A stretch of 35,574 nucleotides of DNA from Oscillospiraceae bacterium (GTDB lineage Bacteria > Bacillota > Clostridia > Oscillospirales > Oscillospiraceae). Made by a program: the position numbers and the translations under genes. The notes below the pieces were generated by a model. The model searched no databases. It saw only the letters and a list, made by a program, of their open reading frames with translations, and was not told where the DNA came from. Every line of letters starts with the position of its first letter. Positions within the stretch are counted from its first letter, which is position 1. Positions 22,895 to 30,125 of the stretch are shown here, piece by piece. The stretch covers positions 1 to 35,574 of the forward strand of contig JAFQFH010000078.1 of NCBI GenBank assembly GCA_017398685.1. Reading direction: 5' to 3'.

Positions 22895-24568
22895 TTATCT
22901 GCCGCCGGGCATTCCACCGCCGGGCATTCCACCACTGGGCATACTACCTCCGGGCATTCCACCGGGCATTCCGCCGGACATACCACCGGGCATTCCGCCG
23001 CCGCCGAAATTCATCTCAGCCCGTCCTCCGGAGCCGCCGGGCATAAAGAAGCTCATCTGCTCTTCCACCTCTTCGTAGTAGACCACGTCACCATCGGAAA
23101 GGCCGCTGCTTATCTCTACATAGTCTGCATTTGAAATGCCTATGGTAACTTCCTTTATTCCGCCAAGTGTTCCGCTGGTCTCGTCATAGCTGGTATAGAC
23201 GAAATAGGAGCTGCTGGTCTTTTGCAGAGCATCCACCGGGATGAGCAGGGCATTGTCCACGCCGTCAATCTCTATGGCTGTGGATGCAGACATTCCCGAA
23301 AGCATACCGCTTTGCTTTGCAATACTCACAGTGGCGGTATAAACGGTAACGCCGCTGGAGCTTGTGCCTATCCTGTCGATTTCGGTGACTGTGCCGCTGT
23401 ACTGCTCTTCTCCAAGAGAATTTATAGTTACAAGAGCCTGTTGTCCCGCCGAAAGGGAGAGAATATTGGTTTCATCCACGCTGACGGAGACGGACATGGT
23501 CTCATCCGGACTTATGCTGATATACATGGTTTCCAGAGCTTCGCTTTCTTCCTCAGTTTCCTCGCTCTGGGCATCTGTTGCCTCAACTTCCTTTACAGTG
23601 CCGCCAAAGGGGGCATATATTGCGCCCTGACGATAAAAGCCGATGAGCTGCTCCATTTTATCCTCAAGCTCTCTGCGCTCAACCAAAAGAGCATCAAGGT
23701 TCACCGTATATGACTGATTTACAAGCTCAATGAGGGAAGAGCCGGAGAATACCTGCGCGTTTTCCTTTGCCCATATGTAGTTGACAGTACCGGTATAGCC
23801 TATGACCTTCAGAGGGTCATGGATATAAAGCTCTCCGCTGCCAAGCTCCGCTCCCTGCATGTTCAGCACCGTGACATGCTCTGCATAGTTTGTCCCCACG
23901 TCCGTCACAAGCACTGTAGCCTTATCGCCGATTATTTTTCCCACGCTGGCAGGATACTGTCCCTGTGCGGTCAGAACATAGACGCTCTCCTTTTCGCTAA
24001 GCTCTCCTGCGGGGATATCCACAGCCATGTAGCCGTCCAGCGAAAGGAGCATCAAAGCACCCTTTTCCATCATAACATCCGCCACATCGTCGCCCTTGTT
24101 GACAAACACAGCCTTTACTCTGCCGTTTATAGAGGATTTTATGAGGTTTTCCGCAGTTTCAAGGCTTGCAGAGTTGATCTGGCTGTCAAGCTGAGACAGC
24201 TCATCGCTGAGGCTGACCATTGCAGCCATAGCCGAATTAGTGTCAACAGTCGCAAGAAGCGCGCCTTCCTCTACGATATCGCCGGGCTGGACGTATATTT
24301 TTTCCAGCTCAATGCCTTCCAAAATCTCCAGCTTTTCAACATCGTCATCAGACAACATTCCGGAGCCGTACACAGACGTGCTTATACTGCCGCGAGTGGC
24401 CGTTCCCTGGATGACGGTGTCTTTCGGTTCCTCTGCGTATTCCTCGGAAACTTTGTTTTGCAAATACCGTATTCCCAGCGTTACTATTGTCGCTGCAACA
24501 AGCAGAAATGTGATTATTCTTATTACACGGTTTTTTCCCGGTTTGTTTCTTCGTCTGGATTTTTTCAT
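22895..24568 (-). CDS. HlyD/MacA/YknX-like adaptor with Met-Gly-rich tail
   Basis: 557 residues with one N-terminal TM helix (about 13-33) followed by the membrane-fusion domains: VYGSGMLSDDDVEKLEILEG with IYVQPGDIVEEGALLATVD (lipoyl-like), a helical hairpin part, then a beta-barrel (SVSVDETNILSLSAGQQALV). The last 45 residues are a low-complexity tail of MPGG, MSGG and MPSGG units. The adaptor presumably passes substrate from the permease to the wall side. AGGAGG lies 6 bases before the ATG. First gene of the four-gene operon. A second, larger adaptor closes the same operon, which is uncommon. Confidence 0.93.
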   Translation of the reverse strand: MKKSRRRNKPGKNRVIRIITFLLVAATIVTLGIRYLQNKVSEEYAEEPKDTVIQGTATRGSISTSVYGSGMLSDDDVEKLEILEGIELEKIYVQPGDIVEEGALLATVDTNSAMAAMVSLSDELSQLDSQINSASLETAENLIKSSINGRVKAVFVNKGDDVADVMMEKGALMLLSLDGYMAVDIPAGELSEKESVYVLTAQGQYPASVGKIIGDKATVLVTDVGTNYAEHVTVLNMQGAELGSGELYIHDPLKVIGYTGTVNYIWAKENAQVFSGSSLIELVNQSYTVNLDALLVERRELEDKMEQLIGFYRQGAIYAPFGGTVKEVEATDAQSEETEEESEALETMYISISPDETMSVSVSVDETNILSLSAGQQALVTINSLGEEQYSGTVTEIDRIGTSSSGVTVYTATVSIAKQSGMLSGMSASTAIEIDGVDNALLIPVDALQKTSSSYFVYTSYDETSGTLGGIKEVTIGISNADYVEISSGLSDGDVVYYEEVEEQMSFFMPGGSGGRAEMNFGGGGMPGGMSGGMPGGMPGGSMPSGGMPGGGMPGGR

Positions 24569-24753
24569 ACTTTTCCTCCTGAAAAGAATACATTGCCTTT
24601 GTTATGCGGTAATTTTAGAGCTGTATCTTAAAAGACAACTGAAGTTTTTTCCAAAAAAACAAAATGAATCCACAATTTACATCTCGTTCACATTCTTCCG
24701 CACAGAGCATTGCATAGTCCGGCAAACTTGAAAATAAAACTCTGAAATTAGCC

Positions 24754-24781
24754 TTGATTTCTGTGTTTTTACCTGTATAAT
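24754..24781 (+). promoter_or_regulatory. Promoter of the MFS gene
   Basis: TTGATT (24754-24759), a 16-base spacer and TATAAT (24776-24781), 28 bases before the ATG. Divergent from the exporter operon; no clear promoter for the latter was fixed in this 240-base gap. Confidence 0.75.
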
Positions 24782-24809
24782 CATAGCAGCAAATCTGGAG
24801 GAAAACGAA

Positions 24810-25976
24810 ATGGTAAATCTTCTCCTTGCGCTAATATACATATCATTTATCAGTCTTGGTCTGCCGGACTCTGTTTTGGGTGCGGCATGGCCCACCATAT
24901 ATCCGGAGTTTGGGGTGCCGTTTTCCTACGCCGGCCTTATCTCCGCAATAATCTCTGTGGGCACCATTACATCAAGCCTTTTCAGTGACAAGCTGACAAG
25001 AAGATTTGGTACCGGCAAGCTCACCGCTTTCAGTGTGGCATCAACAGCCCTTGCGCTTTTCGGTTTTTCCATTTCTCATTCCTTCATTGCCCTTTGCATT
25101 CTTGCCATACCATATGGTCTGGGTGCCGGCAGTGTTGATGCTGCGCTGAACAATTATGTGGCTGTGCACTACAAAAGCCGCCATATGAGCTGGCTGCACT
25201 GCTTCTGGGGAGTAGGTGCAAGTCTGGGCCCGTATATAATGGGCTACACCCTCTCCGGTGGACAGACATGGAACATTGGATACAGGTACATTGCCATCAT
25301 CCAGATTGTGCTCAGCTTTGTTCTTCTTATAAGTATCCCTTTGTGGAAGCACAGAATTGTTGTACCCGCCGTGGATGGTTCCATTGACGACAGGGAGCTT
25401 TCCCTCCGGGAGATACTCTCTATCAAAGGCGCAAAGGAAGTAATGCTTTTCTTCTTTTCATACTGTGCCGTTGAGCAGGTCATGATAGTGTGGTCCGGTA
25501 CTTACCTCAACCTGCACAAGGGTTACAGCGCAGAAGCTGTGGCAAGTCTGGCGGGTATGTACTGTCTGGGCCTTACCATCGGTCGCGGTATCAGCGGTTT
25601 TGTAACCATGAAGCTTGACGACACCAGCATGATACGCCTCGGTATAGGAATAATGACTGTGGGAGTTTTTATTCTGATGCTGCCGGGCAGCCCTGAGATG
25701 GCGCTGGCGGGTCTGGCGCTTGTCGGTCTTGGAAGCGCCCCTGTTTACCCATGCGTTATCCACTCAACTCCCGGGCATTTCGGTGCGGATAAGTCTCAGG
25801 CTATCGTTGGGGTTCAGATGGCCAGCGCCTATACCGGCACCTGTATAATGCCGCCTGTATTCGGCGTCGTTGCAGATAATTTAGGGGTTCATCTTCTCCC
25901 ATACTTTTCCCTTGTGATAATTGCCGTTATGGTATTCATGCACGAGCGCCTTGTGAAAAAGACTGTGAGCGTATGA
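24810..25976 (+). CDS. Major facilitator superfamily permease
   Basis: 388 residues with twelve predicted TM helices. SDKLTRRFGTGK between helices 2 and 3 is the family's loop motif, and the second half begins near residue 205 after a cytoplasmic loop. Overall it resembles sugar/proton symporter-like and FucP-like MFS proteins, with LPDSVLGAAWPTIYPEFGVP at the first periplasm-facing loop. Substrate and direction are not readable. TGGAGG lies about 10 bases before the ATG. It is a single-gene unit ended by a terminator at 26042, and it is the last gene of the conserved-looking part of the window. Confidence 0.92.
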   Translation: MVNLLLALIYISFISLGLPDSVLGAAWPTIYPEFGVPFSYAGLISAIISVGTITSSLFSDKLTRRFGTGKLTAFSVASTALALFGFSISHSFIALCILAIPYGLGAGSVDAALNNYVAVHYKSRHMSWLHCFWGVGASLGPYIMGYTLSGGQTWNIGYRYIAIIQIVLSFVLLISIPLWKHRIVVPAVDGSIDDRELSLREILSIKGAKEVMLFFFSYCAVEQVMIVWSGTYLNLHKGYSAEAVASLAGMYCLGLTIGRGISGFVTMKLDDTSMIRLGIGIMTVGVFILMLPGSPEMALAGLALVGLGSAPVYPCVIHSTPGHFGADKSQAIVGVQMASAYTGTCIMPPVFGVVADNLGVHLLPYFSLVIIAVMVFMHERLVKKTVSV

Positions 25977-26041
25977 TGGCGGTGGGTTATCATCTGCTGA
26001 TATCTTAAAGAAAAAAAGGAGCGTCCCAGGGCCATAAAATA

Positions 26042-26088
26042 ATAGAGACTGTCCTTGCAAATATTGCACGACAGTCTCTATTTTTTTG
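26042..26088 (+). terminator. Terminator downstream of the MFS gene
   Basis: A 12-bp stem ATAGAGACTGTC/GACAGTCTCTAT with further TGCA/TGCA pairing inside, followed by TTTTTTT. 65 bases past the MFS stop codon. Confidence 0.88.
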
Positions 26089-26130
26089 AAACGCAAAAGG
26101 CCACTGGTTCAATATCCGCTTCTGCAAAAG

Positions 26131-26166
26131 AAAAAAGCTCGGAGGGCTATGCCCTTCGAGCTTTTT
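26131..26166. terminator. Second hairpin terminator, two-way
   Basis: AAAAAGCTCG-G-AGGG pairs with CCCT-T-CGAGCTTTTT around a CTATG loop, with A and T flanks, so it can work in both directions. It would stop minus-strand transcription arriving from the accessory region. Confidence 0.75.
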
Positions 26167-26173
26167 GGTCGGA

Positions 26174-26198
26174 ATGTAATTATAGGGTTTAGTCAGTC
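26174..26198 (+). repeat. Dispersed 25-bp repeat, copy 1
   Basis: Begins ATGTAATTATAGGGTTTAG and ends TCAGTC; identical at 21 of 25 positions to 26888-26912 in the same orientation. A shorter inverted relative lies at 26820-26835. Its 3' end runs into CAGTCAAGCGAGAGG (26194-26208), which recurs inverted at the recombinase promoter. Confidence 0.55.
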
Positions 26199-26221
26199 AA
26201 GCGAGAGGAAAAAAGATTACA

Positions 26222-26248
26222 AACCGAGGTACATGTTGTACCCCGGTT
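26222..26248. repeat. Inverted repeat/hairpin
   Basis: AACCG-A-GGTACA and TGTACC-C-CGGTT form a near-perfect stem around a TGT loop. No T tail follows, so it is not a simple terminator; it may be a protein-binding or transposon-end structure. Confidence 0.5.
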
Positions 26249-26397
26249 ATAGCCAGTGAGATTTTTTTCAAAACAGTATATTTTTACCATTCATCGACAA
26301 AGTAAGAATAACTGTAGGAATGCCATATTGTAGCATCAAAAATTTTTGGCTTGTTTTTGGTTCGTACCAGATTACTTATTATGCCTTGAAACTCAGT

Positions 26398-26619
26398 TTA
26401 AGGTTTTATCATTTCTCCTATAGGGTTATTGCTTTTAAGTCGGTATATTTTCCCTGTACTGTCTGAGACAAAAAAGATTAACTTGCGCCGGGGGTTAATA
26501 GTCTTTTCTGCAATACATTCTTTTAAATTTCGCACAAAGTATTTGTGTTCTAAATATAGATCAATTTTGTTTTCGATTTCTAGTTCATATGGCAGAGAGG
26601 GATTAATTCTGCGCGTTAG
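26398..26619 (-). pseudogene. C-terminal fragment of an unknown gene
   Basis: A 73-codon open frame on the minus strand with no ATG, GTG or TTG near its beginning, bounded upstream by a stop at 26620-26622. It reads like real protein (for example NPRRKLIFFVSDSTGKIYRL and YLEHKYFVRNLKECIAEKT) and ends ...NPIGEMIKP then TAA. This suggests the 3' end of a gene whose front part has been lost. The family was not recognised. The overlapping plus-strand frame is judged a shadow. Confidence 0.4.
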
Positions 26620-26655
26620 CTAGCAAATTTCAAAACAACTTATAATGGTATGCGG

Positions 26656-26745
26656 ATGTCAATGAATCTGTGTGCTATGGACGGAGTAATGCTATTTATA
26701 CAGGATGACAAGACACCAGTTAAACCGGAAGAGAACGAATCATAA
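26656..26745 (+). CDS. Possible 29-residue peptide or gene remnant
   Basis: ATG 26656 opens MSMNLCAMDGVMLFIQDDKT followed by PVKPEENES and TAA. The acidic, hydrophilic end resembles the C terminus of a larger protein, so it may be a remnant. There is no good ribosome site upstream. No family recognised; low confidence that it is expressed. Confidence 0.2.
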   Translation: MSMNLCAMDGVMLFIQDDKTPVKPEENES

Positions 26746-26819
26746 AAGCAGCTATTCGCATTAGGAATACTATTATCAAAAACTCTGTCCCGCTATAATC
26801 AAAGGATAAGAAAGAGCGT

Positions 26820-26835
26820 CTAACCACAATTACAT
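26820..26835 (-). repeat. Inverted relative of the dispersed repeat
   Basis: CTAACCACAATTACAT is close to the reverse complement of the element at 26888-26906, missing three bases. The two form an inverted pair about 50 bases apart. Confidence 0.4.
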
Positions 26836-26887
26836 GTGAGTAGACTCTTTGAAAAATCGAATATTTAACGCAGGAAACATGGCCTAA

Positions 26888-26912
26888 ATGTAATTGTGTG
26901 GTTTAGTTAGTC
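26888..26912 (+). repeat. Dispersed 25-bp repeat, copy 2
   Basis: Begins ATGTAATTGTGTGGTTTAG and ends TTAGTC; differs from copy 1 at 4 of 25 positions. The two direct copies, 714 bases apart, bracket the gene fragment and hairpins of the junction region. Confidence 0.55.
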
Positions 26913-27006
26913 CGACAGGAGACTAAATTATAAATTGCTACTTTGGGATGTATTATCTACAATTTTTTTACAACAAAGCTTATTTTTGAACGTTATTAAT
27001 TCCCTT

Positions 27007-28554
27007 TTAGACGAGAGAATTAATCCATGCCCATATATTGGTAAGCCATGTTGCAATAGGTGCGCTCCACTCCGGGAAAATCAGGAGAACAAGCGTTAAA
27101 ACTGCAATAAAAAACATTATGTAATTTATTAATCTGTTTCTCGACTCATTCTTGTAGTTTTGTAGATGCTGTAAAACAGCTTCTTTGCTGTCAAAGTCTT
27201 TTGCCAATATTGCTTGTTGAGCTTGAATTCTTTTCATTGAATCAAGAGGAATGTCTGTAAAATAAGTGTAGTCATAGCCCCTGCTCACGGTCTGATTGTT
27301 AAAAAGTTTTGCAACATTTCCCACTGTACGTTCCCAAATATCATCTGATGAAAAACGTACATACATATCCATGTCCCTTTCAAATTTATAGTGCAGTTTT
27401 AAGAGACTATGTATGCGCCTTTTTCTAAGTTTGATTCTGTTGAGCTTGTGCTTATAGTGTATTAGCTCTTTGGAAAAATAGTTATTTAATATATCTAGGA
27501 ATTGAAACTTGAAAAAATCACGAGAGTAGTCCCAGTAAAACCAATGAATTATCTGAAATGCAAGGTCATGAAAACCCGCTTCAAGAGATGTTTTTTCATC
27601 ATGGAATATAAAAATCATATCACTATGAGTATGTTTTGAAAACCTAGCACTTAAATCAGTTTTGAAGAATATTTTTTTGCTCTCGTCTATTGCTTGCCAT
27701 TCCAAAGCAGGAACCCCTAGTGACCTCCAGAATTGAGTTGCAGAAGAATCTGAGTAGTCAATATTAGTTTGATAGAACAGAATGCCAGGCGGAGCCAGAT
27801 TCAATTCATGAAGAACTGTCGGAAAAAATCTTTGTAAAGCACAGTAGAATTTCCATTTAAGGGACACCATATTCTCATGAATAACATCACTTTTTTGGTT
27901 TGCCTCATTATAGTGGCACAGAGCAAATGTTTTTCTTCCGCCGCTTTGCTTATTGTTTCGCCTAAAAGCAAAATTGATGTATGTTTTTTGTTCGGTGATA
28001 TTAGAATCGATGATTTGTTGAAGGTTATTGGCGTATTGTTTAGTAAAGTAAATGTGCGTTTCTACCGACAAATAAGAGTCGTTAATCTTTCGTATATGCA
28101 AATCGAAGTAAGATATATATGGTTGTAATGAGGGCAGAAGGTCAAAATCAAATCTCCCCGCATCAATGGATGTATAATGCCAAGTTAGTGTATCATCCAT
28201 GTTTTCTACGGAAGTTAGCACTTCGTCTATTGAACGGAATCCACCCAGAAATTTATGCGAGTGATGTTTTTTCAGTAGTTTAACTAATCCTCTTTTTAAT
28301 AGCGGAAGGTTCTCCCTCAAAATCAAGTCTGATGTAATTAAACAAACTGGATTGCAATGCTTCCCATTTGGGATAGAATAGTTTTCTCTGATGCAAGGTA
28401 GTTTAGTGATGAAGTAATCTTTATATGTGCCCTTATAATGTTCACGCATTCTCCGTGACCGTGCACAATATTGCAAGAAGAAGTATTCCAACTGTGCAAC
28501 TCTGTAAAGGGTATTTTCTATGAATTTCTTGCGTTCAACACCATAGTCTTTCAA
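27007..28554 (-). CDS. Unknown 515-residue protein with C-terminal membrane segment
   Basis: A large, basic, aromatic-rich protein (for example YFFLQYCARSRRMREHY near residue 25 and IIHWFYWDYSRDFFKFQFLD near 345). It is soluble for about 480 residues and then has one or two hydrophobic segments (LINYIMFFIAVLTLVLLIFP and IATWLTNIWAWINSLV), so it is probably tethered to the membrane by its C terminus. A basic helical stretch (HKLNRIKLRKRRIHSLLKLH) lies near residue 380. No catalytic motif or family was recognised. The CorA-like shape of the tail lacks a GMN signature. It starts with TTG, preceded by AGGTGGTGA. It follows the Fic gene by 24 bases and shares its transcript. Base composition is AT-richer than the core genes. 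Confidence 0.8.
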   Translation of the reverse strand: MKDYGVERKKFIENTLYRVAQLEYFFLQYCARSRRMREHYKGTYKDYFITKLPCIRENYSIPNGKHCNPVCLITSDLILRENLPLLKRGLVKLLKKHHSHKFLGGFRSIDEVLTSVENMDDTLTWHYTSIDAGRFDFDLLPSLQPYISYFDLHIRKINDSYLSVETHIYFTKQYANNLQQIIDSNITEQKTYINFAFRRNNKQSGGRKTFALCHYNEANQKSDVIHENMVSLKWKFYCALQRFFPTVLHELNLAPPGILFYQTNIDYSDSSATQFWRSLGVPALEWQAIDESKKIFFKTDLSARFSKHTHSDMIFIFHDEKTSLEAGFHDLAFQIIHWFYWDYSRDFFKFQFLDILNNYFSKELIHYKHKLNRIKLRKRRIHSLLKLHYKFERDMDMYVRFSSDDIWERTVGNVAKLFNNQTVSRGYDYTYFTDIPLDSMKRIQAQQAILAKDFDSKEAVLQHLQNYKNESRNRLINYIMFFIAVLTLVLLIFPEWSAPIATWLTNIWAWINSLV

Positions 28555-28578
28555 AGCAAATCACCACCTATAAATATT

Positions 28579-29517
28579 CTAAAATGTTTTCCAACACTTG
28601 TTTCGCATGAACTTTACAATTTCTCCAGCATCCCTGTCCTCGTAGTATGCGACCAACAAACGCTTGAATTCAGGCACAAAGTTTTCGGGAATTACAAGGA
28701 GACCATGCCCTTTAGAAATCATATAATGATTGGCAAAGATAACGGCAGCTCTCTTATTTCCATCATTAAAGATTTGAGTTTTCATGCAGTAAAGGCAAAG
28801 ATTAATAGCGACGGTTACTTCATCAGTGCTGTCATTAATAATTTCATCTATTTTCTCTTTGACAATGGTTTCAATTGGCAGAGGAGGAATATAGCTCGTT
28901 CCGCCTATTGTCACAGGTACACCACGTATACGACCACCATCAGAGTAGAAACCCTCGTTGATAAGCTTAGCAATATGGCAAAGAATATGATAATCAGTAC
29001 CGTAGCTGAGAACATCTTTATCCAAAATAAATTCCCATGCGTGTTTGAGATTCAGAATCTTCTGTACATCGGTTGCGGTCATGCCGGACACAATACCGTT
29101 TTCTATAATGTCCTCGGTTTGTGGGAATGTTGTTGCAACGCCCTCCAAAACAGCCTGATCATAGATGTTCGATTTCATGTTTGCTCTGGCAAAATCAAGA
29201 TTGAGCATTACTCTTGGAGAGAGTTCCGTTTCTTCATAGCCCAATGCTGCCAGATCTTTTTCAACACGACGGATGTTTTTTCTCAACTCTCGTGCATCTC
29301 TGGAGTTTCTGAGAAGTAACTGATATAAATCATCTGAATAACTATCTACATATGTCGATGTTAAACGACTACCTATTCTTTTTCTAACATACAGATATTT
29401 CTGCCCATCACGGTCTTTAATTTCTGGTGTTCCATCATATGGTATTAAGTTAAGACGGGCTTGGAAATCAGCTTTCTGATGTAACAACTCTTGAATCTTA
29501 GAGTATACGTTTTCCAT
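28579..29517 (-). CDS. Fic-fold protein with altered catalytic motif
   Basis: 312 residues. Fic proteins usually attach AMP or another phosphate-linked group to target proteins through HPFxxGNGR. Here the motif is QIFNDGNKR at 248-256: the phosphate-binding GN and R remain and GNKR is Doc-like, but the catalytic His position is Gln248. An inhibitory-helix-like AVLEGVATT lies around residue 145, retaining E-G, but the preceding Ser/Thr is Gln. So transferase activity by the usual route is doubtful; some Firmicutes homologues appear to share this variant. AAGGAGG lies 7 bases before the ATG. First gene of a two-gene unit with the 515-residue unknown. Confidence 0.88.
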   Translation of the reverse strand: MENVYSKIQELLHQKADFQARLNLIPYDGTPEIKDRDGQKYLYVRKRIGSRLTSTYVDSYSDDLYQLLLRNSRDARELRKNIRRVEKDLAALGYEETELSPRVMLNLDFARANMKSNIYDQAVLEGVATTFPQTEDIIENGIVSGMTATDVQKILNLKHAWEFILDKDVLSYGTDYHILCHIAKLINEGFYSDGGRIRGVPVTIGGTSYIPPLPIETIVKEKIDEIINDSTDEVTVAINLCLYCMKTQIFNDGNKRAAVIFANHYMISKGHGLLVIPENFVPEFKRLLVAYYEDRDAGEIVKFMRNKCWKTF

Positions 29518-29549
29518 GACAGCCTCCTTGGGGAACTTTTTTTGAAATT

Positions 29550-29578
29550 AGTATACTAAAATTTTCCCCAAAACACAA
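29550..29578 (-). promoter_or_regulatory. Promoter of the Fic unit flanked by TTCCCCAA motifs
   Basis: On the minus strand TTGTGT (29573-29578), 17 bases, and TATACT (29550-29555). The -10 sits between inverted copies of the motif: TTGGGGAA at 29529-29536 and TTCCCCAA at 29564-29571. A third copy lies at 29641-29648. The arrangement suggests a repressor site, perhaps for self-control. Confidence 0.55.
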
Positions 29579-29824
29579 GTGGTTAATCTTCCATATTGTA
29601 ATTTATAGGGAACTTATCTAACTAGAAATTAAAGAAATGTTCCCCAAACATGGGGTCGTGTAATAAACATGAATTGGGACAAGTAATATGCTAAAAATTT
29701 CTAGCTTAAGATTGGAAAATATGCGTCCTGAACCCGTTGATTTTCCTAGGTTTTTTAGGCCTGTTTTGGGTGGGGTAATATGATTATACCTTTTTGCCCG
29801 ATTTGGCACTTTAATTGTCAACAT
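29579..29824. other. Intergenic stretch without a recognised gene
   Basis: AT-rich spacer between divergent accessory units. It holds one more TTCCCCAA motif followed by CATGGGG (29641-29655). Nothing else was recognised; the open frame on the minus strand here has no ribosome site and no family resemblance. Confidence 0.5.
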
Positions 29825-29852
29825 TTGCATGGTTGACCACACAGGTTATAAT
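29825..29852 (+). promoter_or_regulatory. Candidate promoter of the accessory plus-strand unit
   Basis: TTGCAT (29825-29830), a 16-base spacer and TATAAT (29847-29852). The predicted start lies at the foot of the hairpin at 29858-29894, so transcription could be attenuated almost at once. Confidence 0.5.
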
Positions 29853-29857
29853 AAAGG

Positions 29858-29894
29858 CAGTGGACTTGTCGTTATGATAAGTTCACTGTTTTTT
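29858..29894 (+). terminator. Hairpin with T tract immediately after a promoter
   Basis: CAGTGGACTT pairs with AAGTTCACTG (one G-U), then TTTTTT. It has intrinsic-terminator form, but no gene ends near it on this strand. It could be a leader attenuator or an insulating terminator of lost sequence. Confidence 0.65.
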
Positions 29895-29914
29895 CATAAG
29901 GAGCGGGGATTCCC

Positions 29915-30106
29915 GTGACGCAACCAAATTCCTCGGGACAATTTGTCCCAAGGACAAGCGAAATTTGCGAGTGTGGCCACACTTGCCCTGCTTGCCGTCC
30001 CGGGAAAACTAACCTTATTGACAAAAGACTTGTTCTAATCTTAAATGAAAATCAGAAAAATATTTTATTTTTCTGTGCAATCTTTTCTTCCATTTTACGA
30101 CTTTAG
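29915..30106 (+). CDS. Small Cys-rich protein of an accessory element
   Basis: 63 residues from a GTG start with AAGGAG 11 bases upstream. The middle contains CECGHTCPACRPGKTN, a C-x-C-G-H-x-C-x-x-C cluster suited to zinc; the end is hydrophobic. The start region can fold (CGGG/CCCG between ribosome site and GTG), and a palindrome GGGACAATTTGTCCC lies within codons 7-12. It ends 19 bases before the sigma factor gene. Family not recognised; expression uncertain. Confidence 0.4.
   Translation: MTQPNSSGQFVPRTSEICECGHTCPACRPGKTNLIDKRLVLILNENQKNILFFCAIFSSILRL
29935..29949. repeat. GGGACAA palindrome, copy 1
   Basis: GGGACAATTTGTCCC is a perfect 15-base palindrome. With its right flank it matches the near-palindrome at 34261-34279 upstream of the TnpW-like gene. 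It may be a shared operator or a conserved leader of mobile-element transcripts. Confidence 0.5.
30018..30046 (+). promoter_or_regulatory. Candidate promoter of the ECF sigma operon
   Basis: A consensus -35 TTGACA (30018-30023), 17 bases, and TTAAAT (30041-30046), inside the small Cys-rich frame and 80 bases before the sigma gene. Confidence 0.45.
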
Positions 30107-30125
30107 GGGCAAAGGAGGTTGAGGC

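Larger units (their letters stand above)
25977..27006. other. Gene-poor junction region, about 1 kb
   Basis: No complete gene of credible length. It holds two terminator hairpins (26042-26088 and 26131-26166), a hairpin palindrome (26222-26248), a minus-strand gene fragment (26398-26619), a 29-codon frame (26656-26745), and three related copies of a CTAAACC...AATTACAT element. It looks like a patchwork scar where the core genome meets accessory DNA. Confidence 0.6.

Noticed and set aside
22885-22986. Cys/Pro-rich N-terminal extension of the ABC ATPase
   Set aside because: It is the adaptor's Met-Gly tail read in another frame; AAGGAG and the conserved N terminus support ATG 22884.
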